Positions 9,260 to 18,306 of a stretch of DNA of 64,000 nt are shown here, in pieces. Below the pieces are notes generated by a model. It did not search any database and had not been told where the DNA came from. It worked only from the letters and a program-made list of their open reading frames with translations. Positions within the stretch are counted from its first letter, which is position 1. Every line of letters starts with the position of its first letter. The stretch comes from Humibacter ginsenosidimutans (GTDB taxonomy: Bacteria; Actinomycetota; Actinomycetes; Actinomycetales; Microbacteriaceae), in NCBI RefSeq assembly GCF_007859675.1, contig NZ_CP042305.1, positions 992,001 to 1,056,000 of the forward strand. The letters run 5' to 3'. The translations under genes and the position numbers were made by a program.

Positions 9260-9448
9260 ATGGTGTGTCGAGCGGTGAACTGCAAAGTGTGCGGGAAGAC
9301 GACCTGGGCCGGGTGCGGTCAGCACATCCAGCAGGTGAAGCGAACCGTCCCCGCGTCTCAGTGGTGCGACGGCAAGCATTCTGCCGCTGAGATCGAGGCG
9401 GCGAGGTCGTCGCAGGGCGGACTTTTCGCCCGATTGTTCGGCCGGTGA
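9260..9448 (+). CDS. Cys-rich mini-protein, copy 1
   Basis: A 62-residue protein with C3, C8, C11, C19, H22, C36 and H40; the core C-K-V-C-G-K-T-T-W-A-G-C-G-Q-H suggests a zinc-ribbon or thiol-relay fold. The C-terminus ends FARLFGR. It lies directly behind operator copy 2 and ahead of the persulfide dioxygenase, so it should be induced with sulfur stress. A diverged paralogue occurs at 12636-12785 behind another operator. I recall similar short hypothetical proteins in actinobacteria but no assigned function. The start could be ATG 9260 or GTG 9263. Possible roles are metal binding or sulfane-sulfur carriage. Confidence 0.8.
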   Translation: MVCRAVNCKVCGKTTWAGCGQHIQQVKRTVPASQWCDGKHSAAEIEAARSSQGGLFARLFGR

Positions 9449-9518
9449 ACACCTCGGCCCCCTGCGCGTGCTGAGACGACGTGTTGAGACGACGTGTTGA
9501 GACAAGGAGTGATCGCTG

Positions 9519-10964
9519 GTGCTGCTGCAACGCATCTATGACGAGGATCTCGCCCAGGCGAGCTATGTGATCGGCTGTCAGGCGACGGGAGAGGCGATCG
9601 TGGTGGACCCGCGCCGCGATCTCGACCCGTATCTCGAGCTCGCGCGCCAGCACGGGATGACGATCACGGCGATCACCGAGACCCACATTCATGCCGACTA
9701 CCTGTCGGGGACCCGCGAGCTGGCCGCCCGTACGGGGGCGACCGTCTACGTCTCCGGCGAGGGCGGACCCGACTGGAGCTACGGACCGGCCTTCGACGAC
9801 GCCGTACGGATGTCCGACGGCCACGAGATCACTCTGGGCAACATCACCCTCCGGGCGGTGCACACACCAGGTCACACGCCCGAGCACATGTCGTTCCTGG
9901 TCACGGACCGGGCCCAGGCGGATGGGCCGGGCTTCCTGCTGAGCGGCGACTTCGTCTTCGTCGGCGACCTCGGGCGCCCGGATCTGCTGGATGAGGCCGC
10001 CGGCGGTCTCGATACCCGCTTCGAGGGCGCCCGAGCCCTGTACGCGAGTGTGCGCGACCGGTTCCTCACGCTGCCCGACTACGTGCAGGTGCTTCCCGCG
10101 CACGGATCGGGGAGCGCCTGCGGCAAGGCGTTGGGCGCCGTGCCGGCGACCACCGTCGGCTACGAGCGCTCCTTCTCCTGGTGGAGCAGATATCTGGACG
10201 AAGGCGACGAAGAGGGCTTCGTCGCGGAGCTGCTCGATGGTCAGCCCGACGCACATGCCTACTTCGCCCGGATGAAGATCCAGAACAAACTCGGCCCGGC
10301 CATCGCCGGCCCGCAGGCGACACCCGTCGAGCACACCTCCGAGCAGCTCGCTGAAGAACTCGCCGACGACCGGGTCATCCTCGTCGACACCCGACACCAT
10401 GCGCGTGTGCACGAGGGCACCGTGGCCGGTGCGCTGAACATTCCCGGCGTCGCGAAGGCCGCGAGCTACGGCGCCTGGGTGTACGACCCCGAGACCGAGC
10501 ACCGGCCGCTGGTCGTGCTCGCGACCAACGCGGACGAAGCCGCACAATTCCGCGATCACCTCCTGCGAGTGGGCATCGACACCGTCTCCGGATTCGTCAC
10601 CTCACTGGACGGACTCGAGTTGGTGACGCCCCCGCTGCTGCGACCGGAGGATCTCCCCAGCTTCGATCACGCCCTACTCCTGGACGTACGCAACAAGACG
10701 GAATACACCGCAGGACACCTGCCACACGCCGAACAACTCAGCGGCGGCCGAGCCCTGTGGCACCTCGACAAGCTACCCGCCCACGGCACGATCGTCAGCT
10801 ACTGCCAAAGCGGCGTCCGCAACAGCGTCACAGCCAGCGCCCTACGCCGGGCAGGATACGACATCGTCGAACTCGACGGCTCCTACCGCAGCTGGCTCGA
10901 CATCCCCGGCAACGTCGCCACCGTCGGCGACGGTCCGATCCCAGGCGACACCCCGACCCCATAG
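9519..10964 (+). CDS. Persulfide dioxygenase fused to two rhodanese domains (CstB-like)
   Basis: A 481-residue cytoplasmic enzyme. Residues 1-250 form a metallo-beta-lactamase-fold persulfide dioxygenase with iron ligands in THIHAD (H56, H58, D60), HTPGH (H115, H119) and D144 in SGDFVF. A Cys at 201 in GSACG matches the extra cysteine described for Staphylococcus CstB. Residues 275-365 form a degenerate rhodanese without an active Cys (VLATNAD), and residues 380-470 an active rhodanese with C429 in YCQSGVR. The reaction is expected to oxidise low-molecular-weight persulfides to thiosulfate or sulfite. GTG 9519 has AAGGAG ten bases upstream. It follows the mini-protein and is likely repressed through operator 2. 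Confidence 0.9.
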   Translation: MLLQRIYDEDLAQASYVIGCQATGEAIVVDPRRDLDPYLELARQHGMTITAITETHIHADYLSGTRELAARTGATVYVSGEGGPDWSYGPAFDDAVRMSDGHEITLGNITLRAVHTPGHTPEHMSFLVTDRAQADGPGFLLSGDFVFVGDLGRPDLLDEAAGGLDTRFEGARALYASVRDRFLTLPDYVQVLPAHGSGSACGKALGAVPATTVGYERSFSWWSRYLDEGDEEGFVAELLDGQPDAHAYFARMKIQNKLGPAIAGPQATPVEHTSEQLAEELADDRVILVDTRHHARVHEGTVAGALNIPGVAKAASYGAWVYDPETEHRPLVVLATNADEAAQFRDHLLRVGIDTVSGFVTSLDGLELVTPPLLRPEDLPSFDHALLLDVRNKTEYTAGHLPHAEQLSGGRALWHLDKLPAHGTIVSYCQSGVRNSVTASALRRAGYDIVELDGSYRSWLDIPGNVATVGDGPIPGDTPTP

Positions 10965-11082
10965 GAAGCACGACGAGGGTCGAGGATTGCCGCTGCCCAC
11001 GTATTTGGTGCCGGGCTTGGGCCAGGAGCATTCGGTCAGGAGGGTGCCGCGGGCTGCCGGGAAATCGTCTGGGCATGAGCAG

Positions 11083-11189
11083 ACAAACCGAGCACCGGGC
11101 ACGTGCCCGCCGACGTACTCGTCGGGTTCGTGGACGTCGATGACGATCCCAGACCCCAAATGCCGAGGTGCTCGACCCTCTTGCTCATC
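11083..11189 (-). pseudogene. Rhodanese fragment
   Basis: Only the first third of a rhodanese is recognisable: GSGIVIDVHEPDEYVGGHVPGA, matching the family DVREPDEY..GHVPGA signature. The upstream start MSKRVEHLGIW is in another frame, and after GHVPGA the sequence loses similarity, so the catalytic Cys part is missing. It lies just downstream of the repressor gene on the same strand and was probably the last gene of that unit. Confidence 0.6.
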
Positions 11190-11222
11190 GCGCGGGCTTG
11201 GTTCGTGAGCTTTGCCGCGCCC

Positions 11223-11917
<695 letters not shown>

Positions 11918-11994
11918 GATCGTGTTCCTTACGCGTGATTCGTATGCCGCGGTGTGCGGCGTATTGTTCTGCCGGCGACGCGTGTCCTGTGTCC

Positions 11995-12639
11995 TCAGGC
12001 GGTGCGACGCATCAGGAGGACGCCGTCCTGCAGCGTGGCGTACTCCCCGTTCGGGCCGGTCGCCTTGCTAGATCGGATGTCGGCGAGGTCGGTGACCCAT
12101 CCCCGGCCCAGCCGCAACGCCGATCGGTCGGTCTCTGGGCTCGTCCTCTCCGTCGTGTCGGGTACGTGACGGTGCTTGGCCCAGGGTGGCATGGTGACGT
12201 GGGAGACCACCAGCAAGCGTCCGGCGGGGCCGACCAGCTCAGCTGCGCGGCGCAGCACGAGCGTCCGGTCATCTCCGATGTCGTGCAGGAAGAACGCTGT
12301 GACCAGGTCGTAGGAAGATGTGTGACCTGCAGACCACGTCAGAAGGCCCCCAACAAAGAACCGTGCGCCGGGCAGACCCCGGGCTCTGGCCGCGTCCCGA
12401 GCCCGCTGGACGGCAGTCGGCGAGAGATCGACGCCTTCGGCGCTCCAGCCGCGCTCGGCCAGCCACAGCACGTCGGTGCCTTCCCCGCATCCGACATCCA
12501 GGGCACGCCCCGCCCGCAGCGCCGCGGCAACGTCGGTCAAGACCGGATTCGGACGGCCCGACCACACCCGCTCCGGGCCCGAACATCTTTTCTCCCACTG
12601 CTCCGAGACCTCGGCGACGCAGCGTCGGTCGACGCTCAT
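11995..12639 (-). CDS. SAM-dependent methyltransferase
   Basis: A 214-residue class I methyltransferase with SAM motif I at residues 46-54 (ALDVGCGEG) and acidic motif II EGVDLSP. The gene start overlaps the mini-protein stop by four bases (12636-12639), so the two are translationally coupled behind operator 4. Sequence style resembles small-molecule thiol, tellurite or thiopurine methyltransferases. In this context methylation of sulfide, thiols or a toxic chalcogen is plausible but unproven. There is no transmembrane segment or signal peptide. Confidence 0.82.
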   Translation of the reverse strand: MSVDRRCVAEVSEQWEKRCSGPERVWSGRPNPVLTDVAAALRAGRALDVGCGEGTDVLWLAERGWSAEGVDLSPTAVQRARDAARARGLPGARFFVGGLLTWSAGHTSSYDLVTAFFLHDIGDDRTLVLRRAAELVGPAGRLLVVSHVTMPPWAKHRHVPDTTERTSPETDRSALRLGRGWVTDLADIRSSKATGPNGEYATLQDGVLLMRRTA

Positions 12640-12785
12640 CGGCCGAAGAGACCAGTGACGGGCTCGCTCTCATGGTCGTTGCGCCGCTGCGAGACCCGAA
12701 TACCCCGCATGGCCCGGTCGACGTGCCGGCCACAACCGGCACCGGTCATCGCGCCGCACATCCTGCAGGCCACCGCTGTGCACAT
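12636..12785 (-). CDS. Cys-rich mini-protein, copy 2
   Basis: A 49-residue paralogue of the protein at 9260-9448. C2, C7, C10, C18 and H21 align with C3, C8, C11, C19 and H22 there, in the pattern CxxxxCxxCG....GCG.H, and both end in LFGR. It lacks the later Cys: the first copy has QWCDGKH where this one has QRRNDH. ATG 12785 is chosen because MC begins both proteins' conserved core; the longer frame to 12890 has no family-like sequence. It opens a unit with the methyltransferase and DsrE genes behind operator 4. Function is unknown. Confidence 0.75.
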   Translation of the reverse strand: MCTAVACRMCGAMTGAGCGRHVDRAMRGIRVSQRRNDHESEPVTGLFGR

Positions 12786-12940
12786 CCTTGGTTCCGCTCT
12801 TTCACGCATTCGGATATCCGTCCGATCGCGAGTGAGCCGCTCGGGACCCGTCGTGATCGATTGTGCTTCACGGTCGTACCGCCAGAACATCGCAGCGCGG
12901 TATCCATCCTCCGGGGCGCTCCCTCGTCATGAAGCACCAT

Positions 12941-12958
12941 ATACCCCCCAGGGTTTAA
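12941..12958. promoter_or_regulatory. CstR/CsoR-type operator, copy 4
   Basis: ATACCCCCCAGGGTTTAA, about 155 bases upstream of the second mini-protein start; probably serves the leftward mini-protein, methyltransferase and DsrE unit. The C-tract half is perfect and the right half has one change. Confidence 0.65.
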
Positions 12959-13022
12959 TGGGAATCCAGAACAGCCGAACGACACGGCAGATCGTGTCAA
13001 CAATCCCGACGACTCACCAGGA

Positions 13023-13038
13023 ATACCCACCGGGGTAT
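13023..13038. promoter_or_regulatory. CstR/CsoR-type operator, copy 5
   Basis: ATACCCACCGGGGTAT, a nearly perfect palindrome in the divergent region, about 118 bases ahead of the broken oxidoreductase gene; probably serves the rightward oxidoreductase and TauE unit. Confidence 0.7.
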
Positions 13039-13155
13039 ATTTTCCGTGCGAGACGACAGGGCGCGGAGAAAAGACGACGGCTACGCGGTCGCGCACGGCC
13101 GGGCAGACGATGTCCACGCCAGCGTTGAAAGCGTCGACTGACGGAGAGGCGGATC

Positions 13156-13684
13156 ATGGTGGAACGCATCGATGTGGCGGTCATCGGTACGGGCGGAGCG
13201 GGGTATCCCGGGGCGTTCCTGCTGGGACGTGCTGGGCGCCGGGTGCTGATGGTGGACCCGATCGGGAATATCGGCGGGGACTGTCTTGCCGAGGGGTGTG
13301 TGCCCTCGAAGACGGTCCGAGAGTTCGCCCAGGCCTTCCAACGCGCCCGGAGAGACCCGCTCGCCCGGCTGATCGGCGTGTGCGACCCGGACGAGGACGC
13401 CGATGACTCGGTGCGCTGGAGCGAGGTCCTCGCGCACAAGGACGCGGTGCAGCAGTCCAGGTACGCGCAACACGCGGGCGAGATACCTCAAGCTGGTCTT
13501 CGACGGCCACACCGGCCGGCTGCTCGGCGCGCAGCTCGCCGGCCTCGACGCCGCACAGCTGACAGCTCCGCTCGCCCTCGCAATGCACGCCGGTCTCGGC
13601 GCCAGACAGCTGACCGAGTCCGCGTTCCCCCACCCGATGGTCTCCGAGGGCATCAACAAGGCCGCCCGCTCCGTCCTGTCGTGA
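13156..13684 (+). pseudogene. Pyridine nucleotide-disulfide oxidoreductase, internally deleted
   Basis: The N-terminus is intact: an FAD-binding start (VAVIGTGGAGYPGAFLLGRAG) and the redox disulfide motif GGDCLAEGCVPSKT. At about 13475 the sequence jumps, with a frame change, to the C-terminal dimerisation domain (YLKLVFDGHTGRLLGAQLAG ... ESAFPHPMVSEGINKAARSVL). The middle part, with the FAD and NAD(P)H central domains, is missing (an intact member is around 450-480 residues). The intact parent resembled lipoamide or mercuric reductase-like enzymes, in this context perhaps a CoA-persulfide or disulfide reductase. It cannot be active as read. Confidence 0.85.
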
Positions 13685-13778
13685 GCCGCGATCTTCATAC
13701 GGCCGCGTATCCATCACGCCGTCTTGTGGCCGGCACCTGCTCGCCCTCGAACGGCGCCCACCAGCGAAGGGAGACCCC

Positions 13779-14573
13779 GTGAGCATTCTCCTAGCCATCG
13801 TCCTCGGGGCGCTCATCGGCCTCAGTCTCGGCGCCCTCGGCGGCGGCGGGTCGATCCTCACGGTACCCGCACTCGTCTACGTCCTCGGGCAGTCCGCGCA
13901 TCAGGCCGTTGCCGAAAGCCTGATCGTGGTCGGCATCACCTCGATCGTCGCCGCCATCAGCCACGCTAGGGTGCACCATGTCCGCTGGGGCACCGCCATC
14001 GTGTTCGGGGTGCTCGGCATCGTCACCTCCTATCTCGGCTCCGCCCTCAGCGCACTGATCGACCCCAACCTCCTCCTGCTGGCCTTCGCCGTCCTCGTCC
14101 TGATAGCCGCGGTCGCGATGTGGACGCGCACCCGCCCGAAGCACGGGAAGGAAGCCGCCCCTCCGACGACGCTGCGCGTGGACGGCAGGTGGAACCACGC
14201 AGTCGTATTGCGCGTCGTGAGCAGCGCCCTGATCGTGGGCTTCCTCACCGGATTCCTCGGCGTCGGCGGCGGATTCGTGATCGTCCCGGCTCTCGTGCTC
14301 TCCCTCGGGATGGAGATGCCGGTCGCGGTCGGCACCTCACTGCTGGTAATCGCGATCAACTGCGCCGTCTCCCTCGTGCCGCACCTCGGCACCGCCACCA
14401 TCGACTGGAAGATCGTGATCCCCTTCACGCTGGGCGCCATCGCAGCCTCACTCGGCGGCAAACTCCTCGCCGGCAAGGCATCCGGGAAATGGCTCACCCG
14501 CTCCCTCGTGTTCCTCCTCATCGCCGTCGCGATCTACATCGCCACCCGCAGCGTCCTCGCGCTCACCGCATAA
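13779..14573 (+). CDS. tauE: TauE/SafE family sulfite/organosulfonate exporter
   Basis: A 264-residue integral membrane protein with about eight hydrophobic segments in two repeats. Each repeat carries the family Gly-rich motif (GALGGGGSILTVPALVY near residue 20; GFLGVGGGFVIVPALVL near 155). It would export sulfite or a related sulfur anion made by the persulfide dioxygenase. GTG 13779 follows GAAGGGAG. It lies 94 bases after the broken oxidoreductase and would share operator 5. The frame is intact, unlike its two neighbours. Confidence 0.9.
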   Translation: MSILLAIVLGALIGLSLGALGGGGSILTVPALVYVLGQSAHQAVAESLIVVGITSIVAAISHARVHHVRWGTAIVFGVLGIVTSYLGSALSALIDPNLLLLAFAVLVLIAAVAMWTRTRPKHGKEAAPPTTLRVDGRWNHAVVLRVVSSALIVGFLTGFLGVGGGFVIVPALVLSLGMEMPVAVGTSLLVIAINCAVSLVPHLGTATIDWKIVIPFTLGAIAASLGGKLLAGKASGKWLTRSLVFLLIAVAIYIATRSVLALTA

Positions 14574-14585
14574 ACACTCCGTTCG

Positions 14586-15045
14586 TGATAATCGAGTAGG
14601 ACAACTTCTGCTGCCCGTTCTGGGACACGTCCGTACCGGAGAACCAGTCTGCGCTGGTCAAAGACTACGTCGACACCGGGAAGCTGCGGATCGAGTAGCG
14701 AGACATGCCGGTGCACAGCCAGCAACCAGTGAACACAGCGGTCACGCAGGCCGTCGAGAGCAGGACCGGTTCTGGCAGTTGCACGACGCCGCACACGTTG
14801 CCGTTCCGCCTGCGGCCATACCAACCTGATGCGTCCGCCTGATCCAGTTCGCGCAGCAGGCCGGAGTACCGGACATGGCGCGCTTCGAGTCCGAGACGAA
14901 CGATCCGGCTCTGCTGAAGGAGATCGAAGCCGATCGCACCCAGGGGTACGAGCCCGGTATCACGACCACGCCAGCCTTACTCGTCGGCGACATGCTGCTG
15001 CTCGGCGCACAGCCCCTCAGCATCTGCCGGTCGGATCGCCCATCG
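14586..15045 (+). pseudogene. DsbA-family thiol oxidoreductase remnant
   Basis: Fragments of a DsbA-like protein lie in several frames: VIIE(stop)DNFCCPFWD, then ALVKDYVDTGKLRIE(stop)RDMPV, and further on ITTTPALLVGDMLLLGAQPLS, the typical thioredoxin-fold cis-Pro and C-terminal region. The CPFC active site reads CPFW, and at least two stops plus frame changes interrupt it. It directly follows tauE and was probably part of that operon before decay. Confidence 0.8.
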
Positions 15046-15625
15046 TCGGCAGCGTCCTGCTTCTCACCTACGACTTAGTTACTCGCCTAGTAGCTATTTT
15101 GACGGCCCTCAGCAGTCGCTCCAACGCGGGAAGTGTGTCCGCTCCGGGTGACAGGTGGCTCACCGGTTGGGTAGCCACACGGTAGCTAGATTCGCGGGCC
15201 AACTTCAAAATAGGAAAAGGGGTCGGTCAACGAACTGCCATCTCGGCTTGAAGTCGCCGGGTTCGCAAGTCTCTAACCACCACTCGGACAGTGCACCCAT
15301 ATCCGCGTCGTGGAACACCGGCCCCGTCTGCACGGCGCTTGTGGCCAGCGCACTGATCGCACCGGCATTGACCCAGCAGCAGCAATGAAGCCCCTGCGGC
15401 GCAGACCCAGAAGGAACCAGTCGATGGCCCCCGACGAGCCGAACCGTCCGACCGAACCCACTACCCGGCCGCAACAGAAGGGAGCCGTTGGCTCTTCTTG
15501 ACCACGACCGTAATGCCGGGGTGCTCGTCGCCGGCGTATTCACGGTCGACATACGACCGTTTCACCGTCCCGGCCGGCGAAGGCGTCCATGTAGACCGCC
15601 AGCAGGTTGGCCTAGTCAGTTGCTG
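15046..15625. other. Stretch without a supported gene between the two cargo islands
   Basis: About 580 bases separate the sulfur module from the carbohydrate island. Open frames exist on both strands (for example 15205-15552, minus), but none has a recognisable family or a convincing start. The stretch probably holds junction debris; no transposase, inverted repeat or attachment site could be identified. Confidence 0.4.
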
Positions 15626-16291
15626 TCAGGACTGTAGCGCGGTCGAATATGGGATCCATCTGTGCTGGCGAAGCCATTCGACCGCGAGCCCGGTCCAGAC
15701 CGAGACACCAGAATCGTCGAGTGCAAGACCAAGTCCGTGCGGCCCGTGCTGAAAGACGTGTAGCTCGTGAGGCACGCTGTGCGTTGCCAGCGCGCAGCCT
15801 AGAAGATAGCTGTGTTGTACTGCGACAGATTCGTCGTCGGCGGTGTGCCAAATGAAGAAGGGTGGGGCGTCCTTTGTGACCAGCCGATTCAGTGACGTGG
15901 TCGCAGACAGCTCAGGGCTCGGATCGGCTCCGATCAGACGTCGACTCGACCCAGGGTGTCTGTATAACTCCATCGAAACCACGGGATAGCCAAGAATTAC
16001 TGTATCGACGCGGGTCGAGTCATCCTCCGGGCACAAAGCTGCCATCCCAGCAGCATGGCCACCGGCCGAAAATCCGACTAAGCCCACACGTTCCGCTCCC
16101 AGCGACCGGATCCGTCGGATCTCTCCTCGTACTGCCTGGAGTACCTCCGGATGCCGTGTCTGTACCGGGTAACGGAACACGCTCGCCTCGATCCCGAGTG
16201 ACCTGATCCATCCGGCGACAGGCTCAGCCTCATGGACGCCATGAACCGCGTAGCCCCCACCGGGAAGCACGATGAAGTGAGATGTGTTCAT
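15626..16291 (-). CDS. Alpha/beta-hydrolase esterase, carbohydrate deacetylase-like
   Basis: A 221-residue serine esterase of the acetyl-esterase/BD-FAE type. The nucleophile is S75 in GFSAGG, the likely acid D152/D153 (HTADDESV), the His H185 (HGPHGLG), and an LPGGGYAVH oxyanion region lies at the N-terminus. Such enzymes remove acetyl groups from sugars or oligosaccharides; no signal peptide is seen, so it acts in the cytoplasm after uptake. It is the last gene of the leftward island operon, its ATG overlapping the stop of a broken small reading frame. Confidence 0.82.
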   Translation of the reverse strand: MNTSHFIVLPGGGYAVHGVHEAEPVAGWIRSLGIEASVFRYPVQTRHPEVLQAVRGEIRRIRSLGAERVGLVGFSAGGHAAGMAALCPEDDSTRVDTVILGYPVVSMELYRHPGSSRRLIGADPSPELSATTSLNRLVTKDAPPFFIWHTADDESVAVQHSYLLGCALATHSVPHELHVFQHGPHGLGLALDDSGVSVWTGLAVEWLRQHRWIPYSTALQS

Positions 16292-16628
16292 GCTGTTCGG
16301 CCCCCCGCCCGCTCAGTGGCAAGCGGATTCTTCGTATAGATGACAACGCCCCAAGGGTTCAGATCGATCTTGATCGGAGCGTGCACGTAGTCCAACGTTG
16401 TCAGGAACACGGCATTTCGCCCTATCGAGACGAACTGTCTGGATGATCTGCAGCAACGGCGACCCGATCTCGAAAGTAGTCCATCGTCGGCGCGCGGCTC
16501 ACCTCTGTGGCATCAGCCGCTGAGTCGACACGCGCGGGCATGGTCGCGAGGGCGTCGTCCCACGCCAGCCGGCTGCAGGCGTCGGTTCCCACAGCTCCGG
16601 TCTTCAGCACTCTGGCTCTATCGATCAT
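16288..16628 (-). pseudogene. Broken gene between the two esterases
   Basis: A 68-codon frame (MIDRARVLKTG..., 16422-16628) starts with an ATGA overlap on the esterase upstream and stops early. A second piece in another frame (SIGRNAVFLTTLDYVHAPIKIDLNPWGVVIYTKN) runs to a TGA overlapping the next start. The overlaps at both ends suggest one ancestral gene inside the operon that has lost its middle. The second piece looks like the last beta-sheet domain of some glycoside hydrolases, but I cannot name the family. Confidence 0.45.
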
Positions 16629-17266
16629 CGGTTCTTCTGGTTCATGGACAACTCCTTCTTCAGTCGTGGTAGCACGACTTCCAGCCAGCGTTCTGCTATC
16701 AGGCGGTGACCGCGCTCGGTCGGATGAATGCCATCAGGAGCGACCGACTCAGTCCCCTCGACGGTCGCTTCCCGGCGCAACGCATCGTCGAGCGGGACGA
16801 AGAGGACATTGTGCTCGCGTGCGACAGCACGCGCGACCTCGATCTTCTCCTCGAGGTCCTCGGCTCGCCATCGCGCGATCTCGTCAGAGAGGGGAAGGAT
16901 GAAGTGCTCCATGATGACGATCTCGACATTGCGTGACAGGGACATCCGGACGATGGCATCGAGGTCGGAGCGGTATGAGGGGGCCGAGGTCGTCTCGTGT
17001 TGGGTGTATCGGTGTCTGGTGTCGTTGACCCCGATGAGAACGCTGGCCAGTACCGGCGTCTGATCCAGGATCTCAGCGTCCCAGTGTTGGCGGACGTTAC
17101 GTGCTCGACGGCCGCCGACTCCAACATTGACGACCCGCATGCCGGGCAGCTCGTTGGCGACCATCCGGACGTAACCGCGGCCCAGACTCCCCGGGGAGTT
17201 GTCCCGCTCGGCCTCTGTGATGCTGTCACCGGCGAACACGATCGTGCCCGTACCGTCGGACTCCAT
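16625..17266 (-). CDS. SGNH/GDSL hydrolase, probable sugar O-acetylesterase
   Basis: A 213-residue SGNH hydrolase with block I FAGDSITE (S15), block III GVND (N81) and block V APDGIHPT (D178, H181). This architecture is shared with rhamnogalacturonan acetylesterase-like enzymes and fits deacetylation of an imported oligosaccharide. The chosen ATG 17266 has AGGAG eight bases upstream; an in-frame ATG at 17284 overlaps the kinase stop by four bases and is an alternative. No signal peptide, hence cytoplasmic. Together with the alpha/beta-hydrolase it implies an acetylated substrate. Confidence 0.85.
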   Translation of the reverse strand: MESDGTGTIVFAGDSITEAERDNSPGSLGRGYVRMVANELPGMRVVNVGVGGRRARNVRQHWDAEILDQTPVLASVLIGVNDTRHRYTQHETTSAPSYRSDLDAIVRMSLSRNVEIVIMEHFILPLSDEIARWRAEDLEEKIEVARAVAREHNVLFVPLDDALRREATVEGTESVAPDGIHPTERGHRLIAERWLEVVLPRLKKELSMNQKNR

Positions 17267-17280
17267 CGCTCTGTCTCCTG

Positions 17281-18306
17281 TCATGCCGCGTGCCGACTCT
17301 CGATCGCAGACGCGCATCGCCGGAGTGCGGCGTCGTCGGCGCCCACCGCATCCAGCGCTGCGAGCCCAGCACCCAGGACGGGCGGTGCCGTGACCCAGAG
17401 CGGGCGCGCCGACGGCGCAGACGAGCCGAGCCGAGCCAGAACCCCGTCCACTAGCAGCGGCGGGCGGGCGGCAAGCACCCCTCCTCCGAGCACGATCGGA
17501 ACCGTCTGATCGTGGAGTCCGAGCCGGTCGATCGTGGTCGTCACCAGCACGACGATCTCCTCTGCTTGACGCACGACAAGACGCTTTGAGACTGGGTCGG
17601 CCCGCGCGGCCGTGTCGAAGAGCACGCGGCACAGTCGGTTGCGCGTGTCGTCGGCGTCGATCTGCCCGAAATGCAATGCCTCGATGATCTCACCGACGTT
17701 GAGGAAGCCGAGAGCCTCTGGAACGGTTTCGGCCAGCAGTGTTCTCGGTCCTCTGCCGTCCTCGGCACGTGCGGCATGCCACAGCGCTTCTGCGCCCAGC
17801 TGAGCACCTCCGCCCCAATCACCGGAGATCTCCCCCAGCGCAGGGAACCTGACTGTCGCACCGTCCGAGCGCACGCCGACAGCATTGATGCCCGTGCCGC
17901 ACACGACGGCGACCGCGTCACGCTCGCTCGTTCCCGCGCGAAGCAGGGCGAACATGTCGTTGTCGATAACATTCGGCGCTCCACCCTCGTCTTTCCAGTC
18001 GGCCAGAGCGCGGTGGCCGCGTACGATGTCCTCGGGCAGGTCGAGTCCGGCGAGGTAGGCGTGCGTCGCGATGAGGCGCCGGCCGGGGGCGCGTTCGAGC
18101 AGCTCCGTGCGCAGCGCAGTCAGCAGGCGTTCGGTCGCCTCCCAGCCGAGAACGTGCGGGTTCGACCCCGGCCCTCTGACGTGGCCGAGAAGTCTCCCGT
18201 CGATTCCGAGGAGGACCATGTCGGTCTTGGTCCCGCCCCCGTCGACGGCGAGAACGGCGTCGCCTCCGGTCAGGTCCGGACGCGACCGGTTCACGCCGTC
18301 CACCAC
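17281..18306 (-). CDS. BadF/BadG-family sugar kinase (N-acetylglucosamine kinase-like)
   Basis: A 341-residue ASKHA-fold kinase with phosphate-1 motif VDGGGTKTD (residues 21-29), VVCGTGINAVG, and EISGDWGGGAQLG typical of the BadF/N-acetylglucosamine kinase group. It would phosphorylate a hexose or amino sugar released by the glycosidase. It overlaps the upstream GH4 gene by 16 bases. Pairing of a BadF kinase with an ABC importer and a GH4 enzyme suggests phosphorylation inside the cell instead of PTS uptake. Exact substrate unknown; GlcNAc, GlcN or glucose are candidates. Confidence 0.85.
   Translation of the reverse strand: MVDGVNRSRPDLTGGDAVLAVDGGGTKTDMVLLGIDGRLLGHVRGPGSNPHVLGWEATERLLTALRTELLERAPGRRLIATHAYLAGLDLPEDIVRGHRALADWKDEGGAPNVIDNDMFALLRAGTSERDAVAVVCGTGINAVGVRSDGATVRFPALGEISGDWGGGAQLGAEALWHAARAEDGRGPRTLLAETVPEALGFLNVGEIIEALHFGQIDADDTRNRLCRVLFDTAARADPVSKRLVVRQAEEIVVLVTTTIDRLGLHDQTVPIVLGGGVLAARPPLLVDGVLARLGSSAPSARPLWVTAPPVLGAGLAALDAVGADDAALRRCASAIESRHAA

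Noticed and set aside
9111..10559. A 482-codon leftward open frame
   Set aside because: Antisense of the persulfide dioxygenase; composition is that of a mirror frame.
13156..13684. Intact mercuric reductase with a mer operon
   Set aside because: The central domains are deleted and no merR, merT or merP genes are present.
15046..15625. Transposon or insertion-sequence remnant at the junction of the two cargo islands
   Set aside because: No transposase motif, terminal inverted repeats or target duplication could be seen.
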